This document shows positions 1-6,303 of a DNA stretch of 6,811 nucleotides, in pieces. The notes beneath the pieces are model-generated. The model was not told the DNA's origin and did no database searches. It saw nothing but the letters and a program-made list of their open reading frames with translations. This DNA comes from Chlorobiota bacterium (GTDB taxonomy: Bacteria > Bacteroidota > Bacteroidia > Bacteroidales > JAADJA01). Where the stretch lies: contig JAUVIX010000209.1 of NCBI GenBank assembly GCA_030592565.1, positions 1 to 6,811 of the forward strand, written 5' to 3'. Made by a program: the position numbers and the translations under genes. Numbering within the stretch: position 1 is the stretch's first letter; each line of letters starts with the position of its first letter.

Positions 1-173
1 AGTCCAGATTCCTGCATGTCAACATTTGTACTATCAAAAATTGTTAGTTTATGTTTACCGGGGTAATCCTCAGACCCACCGGAATTTTTAATAAGTTCAC
101 TTATTTGAGGATTCGCAAAAAGCAAATAACCCGAAAAGAGAAACAGAATAGAAAAGAAAAATTTTTTTGTCAT
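1..173 (-). CDS. Secreted protein, N-terminal fragment, possibly DUF3857/transglutaminase family
   Basis: Only the first 57 codons are in the window; the gene continues past the left edge. The ATG at 173-171 is followed by a typical Sec signal peptide: K3-K4, then a Phe/Leu-rich core to about residue 19, with a likely cleavage after A20 (LLFA|NPQ). The mature start continues as SELIKNSGG..., then KLTIFDSTNVDMQESG. The pattern 'IFDSTxVDxQESG(L)' resembles the opening of Bacteroidota DUF3857-type proteins, which usually carry a transglutaminase-like domain further on. That family call is inference from one short motif. The protein is probably periplasmic. The gene is divergent from the lipoprotein gene at 322, and the 148-base gap could hold promoters for both. 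No Shine-Dalgarno is visible, as is usual in this phylum. Confidence 0.6.
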   Translation of the reverse strand, partial: MTKKFFFSILFLFSGYLLFANPQISELIKNSGGSEDYPGKHKLTIFDSTNVDMQESG

Positions 174-253
174 TTTTAGGAGTTTTTATGTTCGATAAAT
201 GAAGTCGTAAAACTACAACATATTTTTTATTAAAAAGATATTAACAATAGGAT

Positions 254-281
254 TTTGAGGGCAATTATAAACATACATTTG
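254..281 (+). promoter_or_regulatory. Putative Bacteroidota-type promoter for the lipoprotein gene
   Basis: TACATTTG at 274-281 is an exact match to the TAnnTTTG -7 element used by the Bacteroidota housekeeping sigma factor. A TTTG at 254-257 could act as the -33 element. The spacing between the two (16 bases) is a few bases shorter than usual. Transcription would start near 288, giving a leader of about 30 bases before the ATG at 322. The -7 element lies inside the left arm of the inverted repeat at 271-301, so binding of a protein there would block it. Confidence 0.45.
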
Positions 282-301
282 TTGCGCTAAGAAATGTATG
301 T
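271..301. repeat. Perfect 10-bp inverted repeat over promoter/start region
   Basis: ACATACATTT (271-280) and AAATGTATGT (292-301) are exact reverse complements separated by 11 bases (GTTGCGCTAAG). The left arm contains the candidate -7 element, so the repeat could be an operator for a dimeric regulator. It could alternatively form a hairpin near the 5' end of the transcript. It is not followed by a T-tract, so it does not look like a terminator for either divergent gene. Confidence 0.6.
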
Positions 302-321
302 GTTAAACATAAAATTATATT

Positions 322-2064
322 ATGAAAAAAAGAATTTATCTTGTTAATTTAGTGTTAATTGCATCAGTAATTTTACTGGTCAGCAGTTGTGTTTCAACAA
401 AATTACCGGATAGTTATTCGGTAAATCCGGAAGTCCTTGAGGCCAAAGGAGGCAAAGTTGCTTTCACAGTAAACGGAACAATTCCCGAAAAATCATTCCA
501 CAAAAAAGCTGTTGTGGAGTTTCATCCATACATTCAGTATGATGGTAAAACTCAGGAATTGAAAAAATTTGTTCTCAGAGGAGAGAAAACCGAAGGTGAA
601 GGTACTGTAATCAATTCAAAAACAGGCGGTTCATTTACATATAATGAGGAGTTTGACTATAATGATGATATGAGAGCTTCCGAACTATGGGTTAAAGCTT
701 CCATCACAAAAGGCAAAAAAGTTATTGAAACCGATCCAGTGAAACTGGCTGACGGAATAATCACAACTTACAAAAAGATTATTCACGATGAAGATCTGAG
801 TTATGCTCCTTCCGGATATGAGAAGGTGACAATAATTCCTAAAAAAGCTACCGTTTTCTTTAAGGTAAATATGGCTAACCTAAACTTCAATTGCAAACTT
901 AATAAATCGGAAAGTGCAAAAAATGATATTGATAGTCTGGACACATTCCTGAATAAGGGTTGGGCCATCAAAGACATTAACATCAGTGCCTGGGCATCGC
1001 CAGAAGGTGAGATTGATTTCAACGACGACTTATCCGACAGAAGAGCAGAGACAGCACAAAAGTATATTGAAAAGAAAATAAATAGCACAGGCAAAAACAG
1101 AGCTGATGTTCAAGGAGTTGACCCGGAAGAAGTTGACAAAGATGTTGTATATAATTCAAAAGGTAACGGTGAAGACTGGGATGGCTTTATGAATGGTGTA
1201 AGGTCTTCAAACATCAAGGATAAATCGATGATATTGAATGTTGTAAATTCCCAAACAGATGCTTCAAAACGTGAGCAGGAGATAAGGAATATGACACAGA
1301 TTTACAGCGAAATTGAAGATGAGATTCTTCCTCCACTCCGTCGTGCAGAGATAATCGTTAATTTTTATGAGCCGAAACGTCCTGATAAGGAGATTGCAAG
1401 ACTTGCTGTAACAAGCCCGGATTCTCTGACATATCCTGAATTGTTGCACGCTGCTACTCTTACAACCGACCATCAGGCTAAATTTAACATCTATAAAGAG
1501 GCCTTTACTCACAGATACAGGGACTGGAAAACATATAACAATGCTGCTGCTGAAGCGATAAATCTTGGCAATATTGATGAAGCCGAGAATATCCTCGTAC
1601 AGGCTCAAAAACTTGCATCAAATAATGGAATGATTGAAAATAATCTGGGTGTTGTTGCTTGCCACAGAGATGACTGGGCTAAAGCTGAAAAATATTTTAC
1701 AGCTGCCAAGATGCACGGTGAGAATGAGAATTATAACCTTGGTATTGTGATGATCCAGAAGGGTGAATATCAGAAAGCACTGACATATTTCAAGGGTATC
1801 AGTTGCAGACATAATGTAGCACTGGCGCAGGTTTTGGCAGGGAATATGAACGAGGCACTGAAAAACCTTAAATGCTCACCCGAGAATCCTAAAACTTATT
1901 ATATGCTTGCCATTTACGGAGCAAGGACAGGAAACGACAAAATGGTCTATGAATATCTCGGAAAAGCACTCCAGATGCACCCAAAATGCAAAAGCAAGGC
2001 AGCCGAAGACAGAGAGTTTATAAAATATTTTGACAATCCTGAATTTCAAAAGATTATTCAGTAG
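322..2064 (+). CDS. Outer-membrane lipoprotein with OmpA-like segment and TPR repeats
   Basis: The 580-residue product starts with a lipoprotein signal: K2-K3-R4, a hydrophobic core, and lipobox V20-S21-S22-C23, so it is probably anchored to a membrane by acylated Cys23. Residues of roughly 30-150 have the 'EAKGGKVAFTVNGTIPEKSF' pattern found at the N-terminus of Bacteroidota surface lipoproteins, likely a beta-sandwich. Around residues 214-250 is an OmpA-like stretch: INISAWASPEG followed by N-DDLSDRRAETAQKYI, matching the N..LS..RA signature. The usual Asp of the 'GHTD' motif is replaced by the WASPEG variant seen in this phylum, so peptidoglycan binding is uncertain. Residues 374 to the end are helical and contain several TPR-like units (for example LGNIDEAENILVQAQKL and RDDWAKAEKYFTAAK), suggesting a protein-protein scaffold. 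It appears monocistronic, with its own promoter candidate and a hairpin terminator. The exact function is unknown. Confidence 0.85.
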   Translation: MKKRIYLVNLVLIASVILLVSSCVSTKLPDSYSVNPEVLEAKGGKVAFTVNGTIPEKSFHKKAVVEFHPYIQYDGKTQELKKFVLRGEKTEGEGTVINSKTGGSFTYNEEFDYNDDMRASELWVKASITKGKKVIETDPVKLADGIITTYKKIIHDEDLSYAPSGYEKVTIIPKKATVFFKVNMANLNFNCKLNKSESAKNDIDSLDTFLNKGWAIKDINISAWASPEGEIDFNDDLSDRRAETAQKYIEKKINSTGKNRADVQGVDPEEVDKDVVYNSKGNGEDWDGFMNGVRSSNIKDKSMILNVVNSQTDASKREQEIRNMTQIYSEIEDEILPPLRRAEIIVNFYEPKRPDKEIARLAVTSPDSLTYPELLHAATLTTDHQAKFNIYKEAFTHRYRDWKTYNNAAAEAINLGNIDEAENILVQAQKLASNNGMIENNLGVVACHRDDWAKAEKYFTAAKMHGENENYNLGIVMIQKGEYQKALTYFKGISCRHNVALAQVLAGNMNEALKNLKCSPENPKTYYMLAIYGARTGNDKMVYEYLGKALQMHPKCKSKAAEDREFIKYFDNPEFQKIIQ

Positions 2065-2083
2065 AGGTTAATGTCACAACATT

Positions 2084-2114
2084 AAAATCCCGGCCTTTTA
2101 AGTCGGAATTTTTT
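2084..2114 (+). terminator. Rho-independent terminator after the lipoprotein gene
   Basis: AAAATCCCG (2084-2092) pairs with CGGAATTTT (2104-2112) with a single C/A mismatch, an 11-base loop and a run of six T at 2109-2114. It begins 19 bases after the stop codon. The mirrored A-tract means it could also work for transcripts entering from the right. Confidence 0.75.
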
Positions 2115-2119
2115 ATTTT

Positions 2120-2450
2120 CAGGTTGTTCTGGATTTTAACATCAGCTCAATCGGCTGTCCAGACTTCGCTAAAGCTTCTTCAGTCAAAGTATTCCGGAAC
2201 TTTTCTTGACACACCCCTTTCCACCTCAATGCCATCACACTCCCCTCTCGGCCATCGCTCATACCAGCCCACAGAGGGGAATAGTGCGTGCAAACCTTTT
2301 GGTACTGGGATTGATATTGAAAATATCGGGATTGGTTATATTTTCATCATCATTTCATTGTCAATACTTTCAATGCTATATTTTATTATGACATTTAGTT
2401 TCCGGGGAAATCAGTTGTTTTTGGAATAAGATTATTGATTCACAGAATAT
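2120..2450. other. 330-base gap with no convincing gene; possible intergenic element
   Basis: No convincing coding gene is seen between the terminator and tadA. The part at about 2150-2300 is visibly richer in C and G than the flanks. On the minus strand one frame is open from about 2345 down to a TGA at 2121-2119, with an internal ATG at 2262-2260 that would give 47 residues ending in EALAKSGQPIELMLKSRTT. The plus strand also has an open frame from a TTG at 2124 to 2429. Neither has recognisable domains. Also present are a GATATT-GAA-AATATC mini-palindrome (2313-2327) and two GGGATTG copies (2307-2313, 2328-2334). It may be a decayed gene end or a dispersed intergenic repeat. Confidence 0.4.
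2238..2286. repeat. Imperfect inverted repeat (hairpin) in GC-rich intergenic patch
   Basis: CACT-CCCCTCT (2238-2248) is complementary to AGAGGGG (2273-2279) plus AGTG (2283-2286), with a three-base AAT bulge. This gives 11 base pairs around a 24-base loop. There is no T-tract, so it is not a standard terminator. It might be a REP-like or MITE-like palindrome. Confidence 0.5.
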
Positions 2451-2903
2451 TCACTCCACTCTTTTCGCTTTAAAAAACCTCGTCATCAATTCCGAACATT
2501 CACTTTCAAGCACTCCTGAAACAACCTCTGTTTTCGGGTGAAGAGGATTATCCGTAAGATTTAAATAACCTCTTTTTTCATCTCTTGCGCCATAAACTAT
2601 CTTTTTTATCCTTGTCCAGTATGCAGCCCCGGCACACATAACGCAGGGTTCAACAGTTACATAAAGCGTACATTCATCAAGAAATTTTGCACCTAGATAG
2701 TTGGATGCGGAAGTGAAGGCCTGCATCTCCGCATGGGCTGTCGCATCGATTAGCCTTTCGGAAAGATTATGGGAACGGGCTATGATCCTCTCGTTACAAA
2801 CTATGACAGCCCCAACCGGAACCTCATCACCCTCAAAAGCAATCCGGGCTTCTTTCAAAGCCTCTTTCATAAAATATTCATCGGAAAAGACAGATAAGCT
2901 CAT
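2451..2903 (-). CDS. tadA: tRNA-specific adenosine deaminase TadA
   Basis: The 150-residue cytoplasmic enzyme has the length and motifs of TadA, which deaminates A34 in the anticodon of tRNA-Arg(ACG) to inosine so that it reads CGU, CGC and CGA. Visible motifs are: FMKEALKEAR helix (11-20); DEVPVGAVIV (26-35); the zinc-ligand and catalytic pair H57-A-E59; and PCVMCAG with zinc ligands C87 and C90. Then come IVYGARDEKRG (102-112) and a C-terminal helix ending MTRFFKAKR. I chose the ATG at 2903-2901 because the protein then begins MSLSVFSDEYFMKEAL, the usual family start. The frame is open 42 codons further upstream, but that stretch is hydrophobic, low-complexity and covers the promoter region. 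Guanine deaminase and other CDA-fold enzymes are less likely given the HAE/PCVMCAG context and size. Transcription is divergent from the toxin-antitoxin pair. Confidence 0.93.
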   Translation of the reverse strand: MSLSVFSDEYFMKEALKEARIAFEGDEVPVGAVIVCNERIIARSHNLSERLIDATAHAEMQAFTSASNYLGAKFLDECTLYVTVEPCVMCAGAAYWTRIKKIVYGARDEKRGYLNLTDNPLHPKTEVVSGVLESECSELMTRFFKAKRVE

Positions 2904-2920
2904 TATAAAGTATTTGATTC

Positions 2921-2928
2921 CAAAAGTA
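2921..2928 (-). promoter_or_regulatory. Putative -7 element for tadA
   Basis: On the minus strand this reads TACTTTTG, an exact TAnnTTTG match, 17 bases upstream of the chosen tadA ATG. No clear -33 TTTG is present at the right distance, so the evidence is the -7 match alone. Its position supports the shorter tadA start. Confidence 0.35.
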
Positions 2929-2932
2929 AACA

Positions 2933-2959
2933 ATATGTTCTGAAAAAAACATATCTTTG
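2933..2959 (+). promoter_or_regulatory. Putative operator and -7 element of the toxin-antitoxin operon
   Basis: ATATGTT (2933-2939) and AACATAT (2948-2954) form a perfect 7-bp inverted repeat with an 8-base spacer. The right arm overlaps TATCTTTG (2952-2959), an exact TAnnTTTG -7 match, whose start site would lie about 10 bases before the antitoxin ATG at 2977. This is the arrangement expected if the antitoxin or toxin-antitoxin complex represses its own promoter. The site also lies near the -33 zone of the divergent tadA promoter. Confidence 0.45.
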
Positions 2960-2976
2960 CATTAAAACAACACACG

Positions 2977-3192
2977 ATGACAACTATATATTTTGATGAA
3001 AATATCAAGTTAAATAAAAAACGTTTCAAATCATTAGATGATTTTCAACTGTATCTATTAGAAAATCTTCAAAAGTCCGAATTGAGTACCAGCCATAAAA
3101 TGACTATAGATGAGCGTATTAGAGAGGCTGATAGCAATCCTGAAAATTTTATTAGCCTCGATGAACTAAAAGTACATATCAAAAGACCATAA
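2977..3192 (+). CDS. Type II antitoxin, RelB/ParD-like
   Basis: The product is a small acidic 71-residue protein directly upstream of a ParE/RelE-like toxin, with its TAA at 3190-3192 abutting the toxin ATG at 3193. The N-terminus (MTTIYFDENIKLNKKRFKSL) could be a short beta strand plus helix for dimerisation and DNA binding. The C-terminal half (TIDERIREADSNPENFISLDELKVHI) is charged and helical, as in antitoxin tails that wrap and neutralise the toxin. I recognise the general antitoxin layout rather than a named family. The call rests mainly on size, gene order and the downstream toxin. It probably autoregulates through the inverted repeat just upstream. Confidence 0.75.
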   Translation: MTTIYFDENIKLNKKRFKSLDDFQLYLLENLQKSELSTSHKMTIDERIREADSNPENFISLDELKVHIKRP

Positions 3193-3489
3193 ATGCTTGT
3201 TCTGAGTATTCAACTAACGGCAAAGGATGATATTCAACAAATCGTTGATTATTATGATGAAGTTTCTTCAAATATTACAGATATTTTTCTAGAAAGTTTA
3301 TACACAGAGCTTAAGTTAATCGAAGGAAACCCTTTTGCCTTTCAGATAAAATATAGAAATACACGAGTCAGTTATTTAAAAAAGTTTTCCTTTGGTATCC
3401 ACTATAGAATTACAGATAAGGCTATTGAAATATTGGCAATTCTACATACAAGCCGTCATTCTAAAATATGGAAACAAAAATCATTCTAA
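3193..3489 (+). CDS. ParE/RelE-family toxin
   Basis: The 98-residue protein follows the ParE/RelE plan closely. It has an N-terminal strand (VLSIQLTAKDDI), then the helix pattern DIQQIVDYYDEV and a second helix with FLESLYTELKLIEGNP. The core strands follow (FQIKYRNTRVSYLKKFSFGIHYRI), ending in AIEILAILHTSRH. The family includes gyrase poisons (ParE) and ribosome-dependent mRNA endonucleases (RelE). The sequence here, with YY and the final H-x-x-R, looks more ParE-like, but the target cannot be settled by eye. It is translated with zero gap from the antitoxin, so coupling is expected. The last 22 bases overlap the start of the downstream dehydrogenase gene, which may therefore be partly co-transcribed. 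Confidence 0.85.
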   Translation: MLVLSIQLTAKDDIQQIVDYYDEVSSNITDIFLESLYTELKLIEGNPFAFQIKYRNTRVSYLKKFSFGIHYRITDKAIEILAILHTSRHSKIWKQKSF

Positions 3490-4286
3490 TCACAGGCTCG
3501 ACAGATGGAATAGGCAAGCAAACGGCATTCGAACTTGCCTCAATGGGCCATAAAGTCATTATCCACGGGAGAAATCCGCAAAGGGTAAAAACCGTTTTTA
3601 ATGAAATAAAAGAGCAAACCGGAAACAGTGATATTAACTTTGTGGTAGCCGATTTATCATCACTTGAGAATGTCAGACACCTTGCTGCTGAGATCAACTC
3701 AAAATATGATATGTTGGATGTTCTGCTCAACAATGCAGGAGTTTTTAGCAGCCAGAGAGAACTTTCAAAAGACGGATTTGAAATAACCTTTGCTGTTAAC
3801 CATCTTGCTCATTTCCTTCTTACAAATCTGTTGCTCGACACAATAAAGCAGTCTGATCAGGGCCGCATTGTTACTGTCTCATCAATGGCTCATTCGTCGG
3901 ACATTGATTTCGACAACTTGCAAGGTGAAAAATTCTTTGACGGATACACAGCCTATGCCAGTTCAAAACTCTGCAATATTCTGTTTACTTTCCATCTTAC
4001 CGAAAAGCTTTCTGAAACAAATGTAACTGCAAACTGTCTCCATCCGGGTGTCATAAGCACTAAACTTCTGCACGCAGGCTGGGGAATGGGTGGCGGCTCA
4101 CTAAAGCAGGGAGCGGAAACATCTGTTTATCTTGCAACATCAACTGATGTGGACAATGTAACCGGAAAATACTTTGTGAGCAAAAGACCTTCACACGCGG
4201 CTGTAATATCATACGATTCAGAGATTCAGCAAAGACTTTGGGATGATAGCTTTGAAATGACAGGAATTCATACTAAGCCGACATAG
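3468..4286 (+). CDS. Short-chain dehydrogenase/reductase, retinol-dehydrogenase-like
   Basis: The 272-residue protein is a classical SDR, an NAD(P)(H)-dependent oxidoreductase with a Rossmann fold. Visible motifs are: the dinucleotide-binding TGSTDGIG (9-16); HGRNPQ (33-38, the Arg favouring NADPH); ADL (61-63); NNAG (88-91); and the structural N111. The catalytic serine lies in VTVSS (138 or 139), followed by Y163-A-S-S-K167 and HPG (192-194). The YASSKLCNILF context and the overall pattern match the retinol dehydrogenase/WWOX-like branch of SDRs. In bacteria that branch is functionally undefined; retinol itself is an unlikely substrate. The start METKIILITG gives the expected very short lead into the first strand, although it lies 22 bases inside the toxin gene. 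The substrate is unknown. Confidence 0.9.
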   Translation: METKIILITGSTDGIGKQTAFELASMGHKVIIHGRNPQRVKTVFNEIKEQTGNSDINFVVADLSSLENVRHLAAEINSKYDMLDVLLNNAGVFSSQRELSKDGFEITFAVNHLAHFLLTNLLLDTIKQSDQGRIVTVSSMAHSSDIDFDNLQGEKFFDGYTAYASSKLCNILFTFHLTEKLSETNVTANCLHPGVISTKLLHAGWGMGGGSLKQGAETSVYLATSTDVDNVTGKYFVSKRPSHAAVISYDSEIQQRLWDDSFEMTGIHTKPT

Positions 4287-4385
4287 AATGTGTGCAACAA
4301 ACCTATCTCTTTCTGGAAATAATTGATATAAAAAGCCATTTTATTTCGTGATGATTTTCAATTCTAAAAAAACTTGTTAATTTTG

Positions 4386-4414
4386 CTGTCTCCTCACTTG
4401 GAGGCAGGTGACAG
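4386..4414. repeat. Stem-loop in the gap upstream of the HTH regulator
   Basis: CTGTC (4386-4390) pairs with GACAG (4410-4414), and inside it CCTC (4392-4395) pairs with GAGG (4401-4404) around a five-base loop, with asymmetric internal bases. It stands out as a GC-richer island in an otherwise AT-rich 203-base gap (4287-4489). No T-tract follows, so its role (leader structure, operator or weak terminator of the SDR gene) is unclear. I see no exact TAnnTTTG match before the regulator. Confidence 0.35.
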
Positions 4415-4489
4415 AAGGTAAACCTATTCAAAATCTAAAAGGGTATTTGAAATGTATATGAAGCTATTACATTATATAATTTTAAGCAG

Positions 4490-4960
4490 ATGAAAGAGAA
4501 AGATATATATGTAGAATTCAAACCTCATCAACTTGTGTTGTATGTCGAAAAGGATGATGATTCCTTTGGGCCGTTATTAACCGGTTCATTTATGGCTAAA
4601 AATTACCTTGATGATTATTTTGAAAAGATCGAAAAGTGGGAGAAATCGTTGAGAGAGCAGCTTAAAAAGGGAGAAATCAGTCCGGTTTATTATTATATGA
4701 TCCTTCAAAGTTTTGGTGAGAGTGATCTGGCTTCAAGAGCCGGAGTGAGAAGGCGAAAACTCAAAAAGCATTTTCAAATGAAAAACTTCAGCAAACTCAA
4801 GCTATCACAAATAAAAAAATATGCCGATGCTTTTGATATTCCTGTAGCAGCCCTGTTTGAGTTAATGCTTTCAAAGCAGGACGAATCGAATAAAATATTA
4901 ATTAAACGAATAGAAACTCAAAATCCATATTTTGTTATCTCAAAAGTAGAAATGACATAA
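4490..4960 (+). CDS. XRE-like helix-turn-helix DNA-binding protein, probable cluster regulator
   Basis: The product is 156 residues. Residues 1-60 form an unrecognised N-terminal part (KDIYVEFKPHQLVLYVEK, then a charged helix around DDYFEKIEKWEKSLREQL). Residues about 64-127 look like an XRE/Cro-type helical domain: YYYMILQSFGESDLASRAGV provides helices 1-2, RRRKLKKHFQ the basic recognition region, and LSQIKKYADAFDIPVAALFELM the last two helices. The last motif closely follows the usual 'kiAkaLgvpv..L..l' ending of the domain. It has no membrane or sensor segment. It sits 35 bases upstream of the BtrH-like gene on the same strand, so it is the likely local regulator of that locus. DNA binding is inferred from the HTH; the partner ligand is unknown. 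Confidence 0.7.
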   Translation: MKEKDIYVEFKPHQLVLYVEKDDDSFGPLLTGSFMAKNYLDDYFEKIEKWEKSLREQLKKGEISPVYYYMILQSFGESDLASRAGVRRRKLKKHFQMKNFSKLKLSQIKKYADAFDIPVAALFELMLSKQDESNKILIKRIETQNPYFVISKVEMT

Positions 4961-4995
4961 GATATCAAAGTAAATGTCGGATTCAGTTAGTTATT

Positions 4996-6000
4996 ATGAA
5001 AGAGATTAGTTTTGAACATAAAATGGGTGCCCACTGTGAGTCGGGAACCTTAACCGGGCTTCTAAATCATAATGGACTGGATATTTCAGAGCCAATGGTC
5101 TTTGGAATATCGGGCAATATATTTTTTGGATATTTCGAATCCTCCAACTTCCCTTTCCCGACCTTCATTGTAAGAAACAAGCCAGGTTCAATACGAAAGA
5201 ATTTTGGAAAGAATACCGGGGTGAAATTTCACACTGCGTCTTTTAAATTGAAAGAGAAAGGTGAGAAATATTTGAATGACCTGATTAGTAACAACATTCC
5301 AACCGCTGTACAGGTAGATTTCTATTATATGGATTACCTTCCCGAATGGCAACGGGTTCACATAAATGTTCATTTTGTTACAATTATCGGCAAAAATGAA
5401 ACAAATTATCTTGTAAGCGACAGTTATTTCCCGGAGAAAGCTAAAATTGCAATGAGCAGAATGTCGAAAGCAAGGTTTGTCAATGGGTTTATGGCTCCCA
5501 AAGGATTTTTGTTTTATCCTGAATATATCCCGGATAATATTGACCTTGATAAAGGAATAATAAAAGGAATAAAAAAATCTGCTTACAATATGACCAAACT
5601 GCCTGTTCCATTCCTCGGAATTAAAGGAATGCGTAAGTTTGCGAAAAAAGTGGTTGGCTGGCCAAAAATTGCCCGTGATATTGATCATCTGTCGCACGAA
5701 ATTATGAAAATAACCCTCCTCCTCGAAGATCAGGGAACGGGAGGAGCCGGGTACAGATACCTGTTCGCCACCTTCCTGCAAGAGGCTTCCGAAAAGCTAA
5801 ATGAAAATAGTTTTAAAGATATGTCGAAGAGAATGATGGAAATTGGAGATAATTGGAGAAATATATCTTACTTTGCAGCCAAAATTGGTAAAAATCGTGA
5901 TCTGGGGCCCGAAAGGCTGAAAGAATTGAGTAATATGATCAATGACAGGGCAGATGAAGAGCACCTGTTTTTTACCGACTTGTATAAGCTAGTAAAATAA
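4996..6000 (+). CDS. BtrH-like acyltransferase (BtrH N-terminal domain plus DUF4872-like C-terminus)
   Basis: The 334-residue protein starts HKMGAHCESGTLTGLLNHNG, the opening of the BtrH N-terminal family, a papain-like fold with a Cys nucleophile. BtrH itself transfers an ACP-bound gamma-glutamyl aminohydroxybutyryl group onto the aminoglycoside ribostamycin in butirosin synthesis. Candidate catalytic residues are C14, H126 (in INVHFVTIIG) and D142 (in LVSDSYF). The C-terminal half, from about residue 180, is helical and contains GTGGAGYRYLFATFLQEA (about 248-265), matching the DUF4872-type tail common in these proteins. The acyl carrier protein gene begins 17 bases downstream, consistent with an ACP-bound donor. 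No signal peptide is visible, so it acts in the cytoplasm. Nothing here suggests an aminoglycoside pathway, so donor and acceptor are unknown. Confidence 0.82.
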   Translation: MKEISFEHKMGAHCESGTLTGLLNHNGLDISEPMVFGISGNIFFGYFESSNFPFPTFIVRNKPGSIRKNFGKNTGVKFHTASFKLKEKGEKYLNDLISNNIPTAVQVDFYYMDYLPEWQRVHINVHFVTIIGKNETNYLVSDSYFPEKAKIAMSRMSKARFVNGFMAPKGFLFYPEYIPDNIDLDKGIIKGIKKSAYNMTKLPVPFLGIKGMRKFAKKVVGWPKIARDIDHLSHEIMKITLLLEDQGTGGAGYRYLFATFLQEASEKLNENSFKDMSKRMMEIGDNWRNISYFAAKIGKNRDLGPERLKELSNMINDRADEEHLFFTDLYKLVK

Positions 6001-6017
6001 CAAAACTGGATTGAACA

Positions 6018-6302
6018 ATGACTGAGGTTGAAATTGACGGGTTGAAAACTGAAATTAAAGAGGTAATACTACAATCACTCAATATAGATGATATAAAGCC
6101 TGATGATATTGAAAACAGTGCACCTCTGTTTGCTAAAGATAATATTCTGGGGCTGGATTCAATTGATGCCATTGAACTGATAATGACAATCCAGAAATAT
6201 TATAAGGTCAGAATTACAGACCAGAATCTTGCACGACACGTGCTCGAATCCATTGATACTATTGCTGAATTTTTGATTAAAGAAAAAGGGGGAAAGGCAT
6301 AA
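6018..6302 (+). CDS. Acyl carrier protein
   Basis: The 94-residue protein has the four-helix ACP layout, with the phosphopantetheine attachment motif GLDSIDAIEL and modified Ser48. Upstream, SAPLFAKDNILGLDS resembles the 'PLF....LGLDSID' form of dedicated ACPs from type II polyketide-like or aryl-polyene loci rather than the housekeeping AcpP (usually about 78 residues with LGADSLD). Helix 3 and helix 4 can be followed in YYKVRITDQNLARHVLES and IDTIAEFLIKEK. It needs a phosphopantetheinyl transferase encoded elsewhere. It lies 17 bases after the BtrH-like gene, so the two are almost surely co-transcribed and the ACP probably presents the acyl group to that enzyme. The stop TAA overlaps an ATG (TAATG), but the frame entered there ends after 18 codons. 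Confidence 0.9.
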   Translation: MTEVEIDGLKTEIKEVILQSLNIDDIKPDDIENSAPLFAKDNILGLDSIDAIELIMTIQKYYKVRITDQNLARHVLESIDTIAEFLIKEKGGKA

Positions 6303-6303
6303 T

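Noticed and set aside
801..1094. Minus-strand open frame within the lipoprotein gene
   Set aside because: It lies wholly antisense to a well-supported coding gene and shows no domain; the same holds for the frames at 1264-1608 and 1618-1812.
2124..2429. Plus-strand open frame of 101 codons with a hydrophobic C-terminus
   Set aside because: It needs a TTG start right after a terminator, has no recognisable domain, spans the hairpin, and its hydrophobic end follows from T-rich DNA.
2701..2943. Plus-strand open frame over tadA
   Set aside because: It is antisense to the catalytic core of TadA, so it is a shadow of that gene.
2904..3029. 42-codon N-terminal extension of tadA
   Set aside because: It is in frame but hydrophobic and low-complexity, would overlap the antitoxin start and promoter elements, and TadA proteins normally begin near MSLSVFSDEYFM.
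3461..3733. Minus-strand open frame over the toxin end and SDR start
   Set aside because: It is antisense to the conserved Rossmann motifs of the SDR and has no supporting features.
5188..5781. 197-codon minus-strand open frame opposite the BtrH-like gene
   Set aside because: It is long but fully antisense to a recognised family member, and its translation is rich in Phe/Ile/Ser without motifs.
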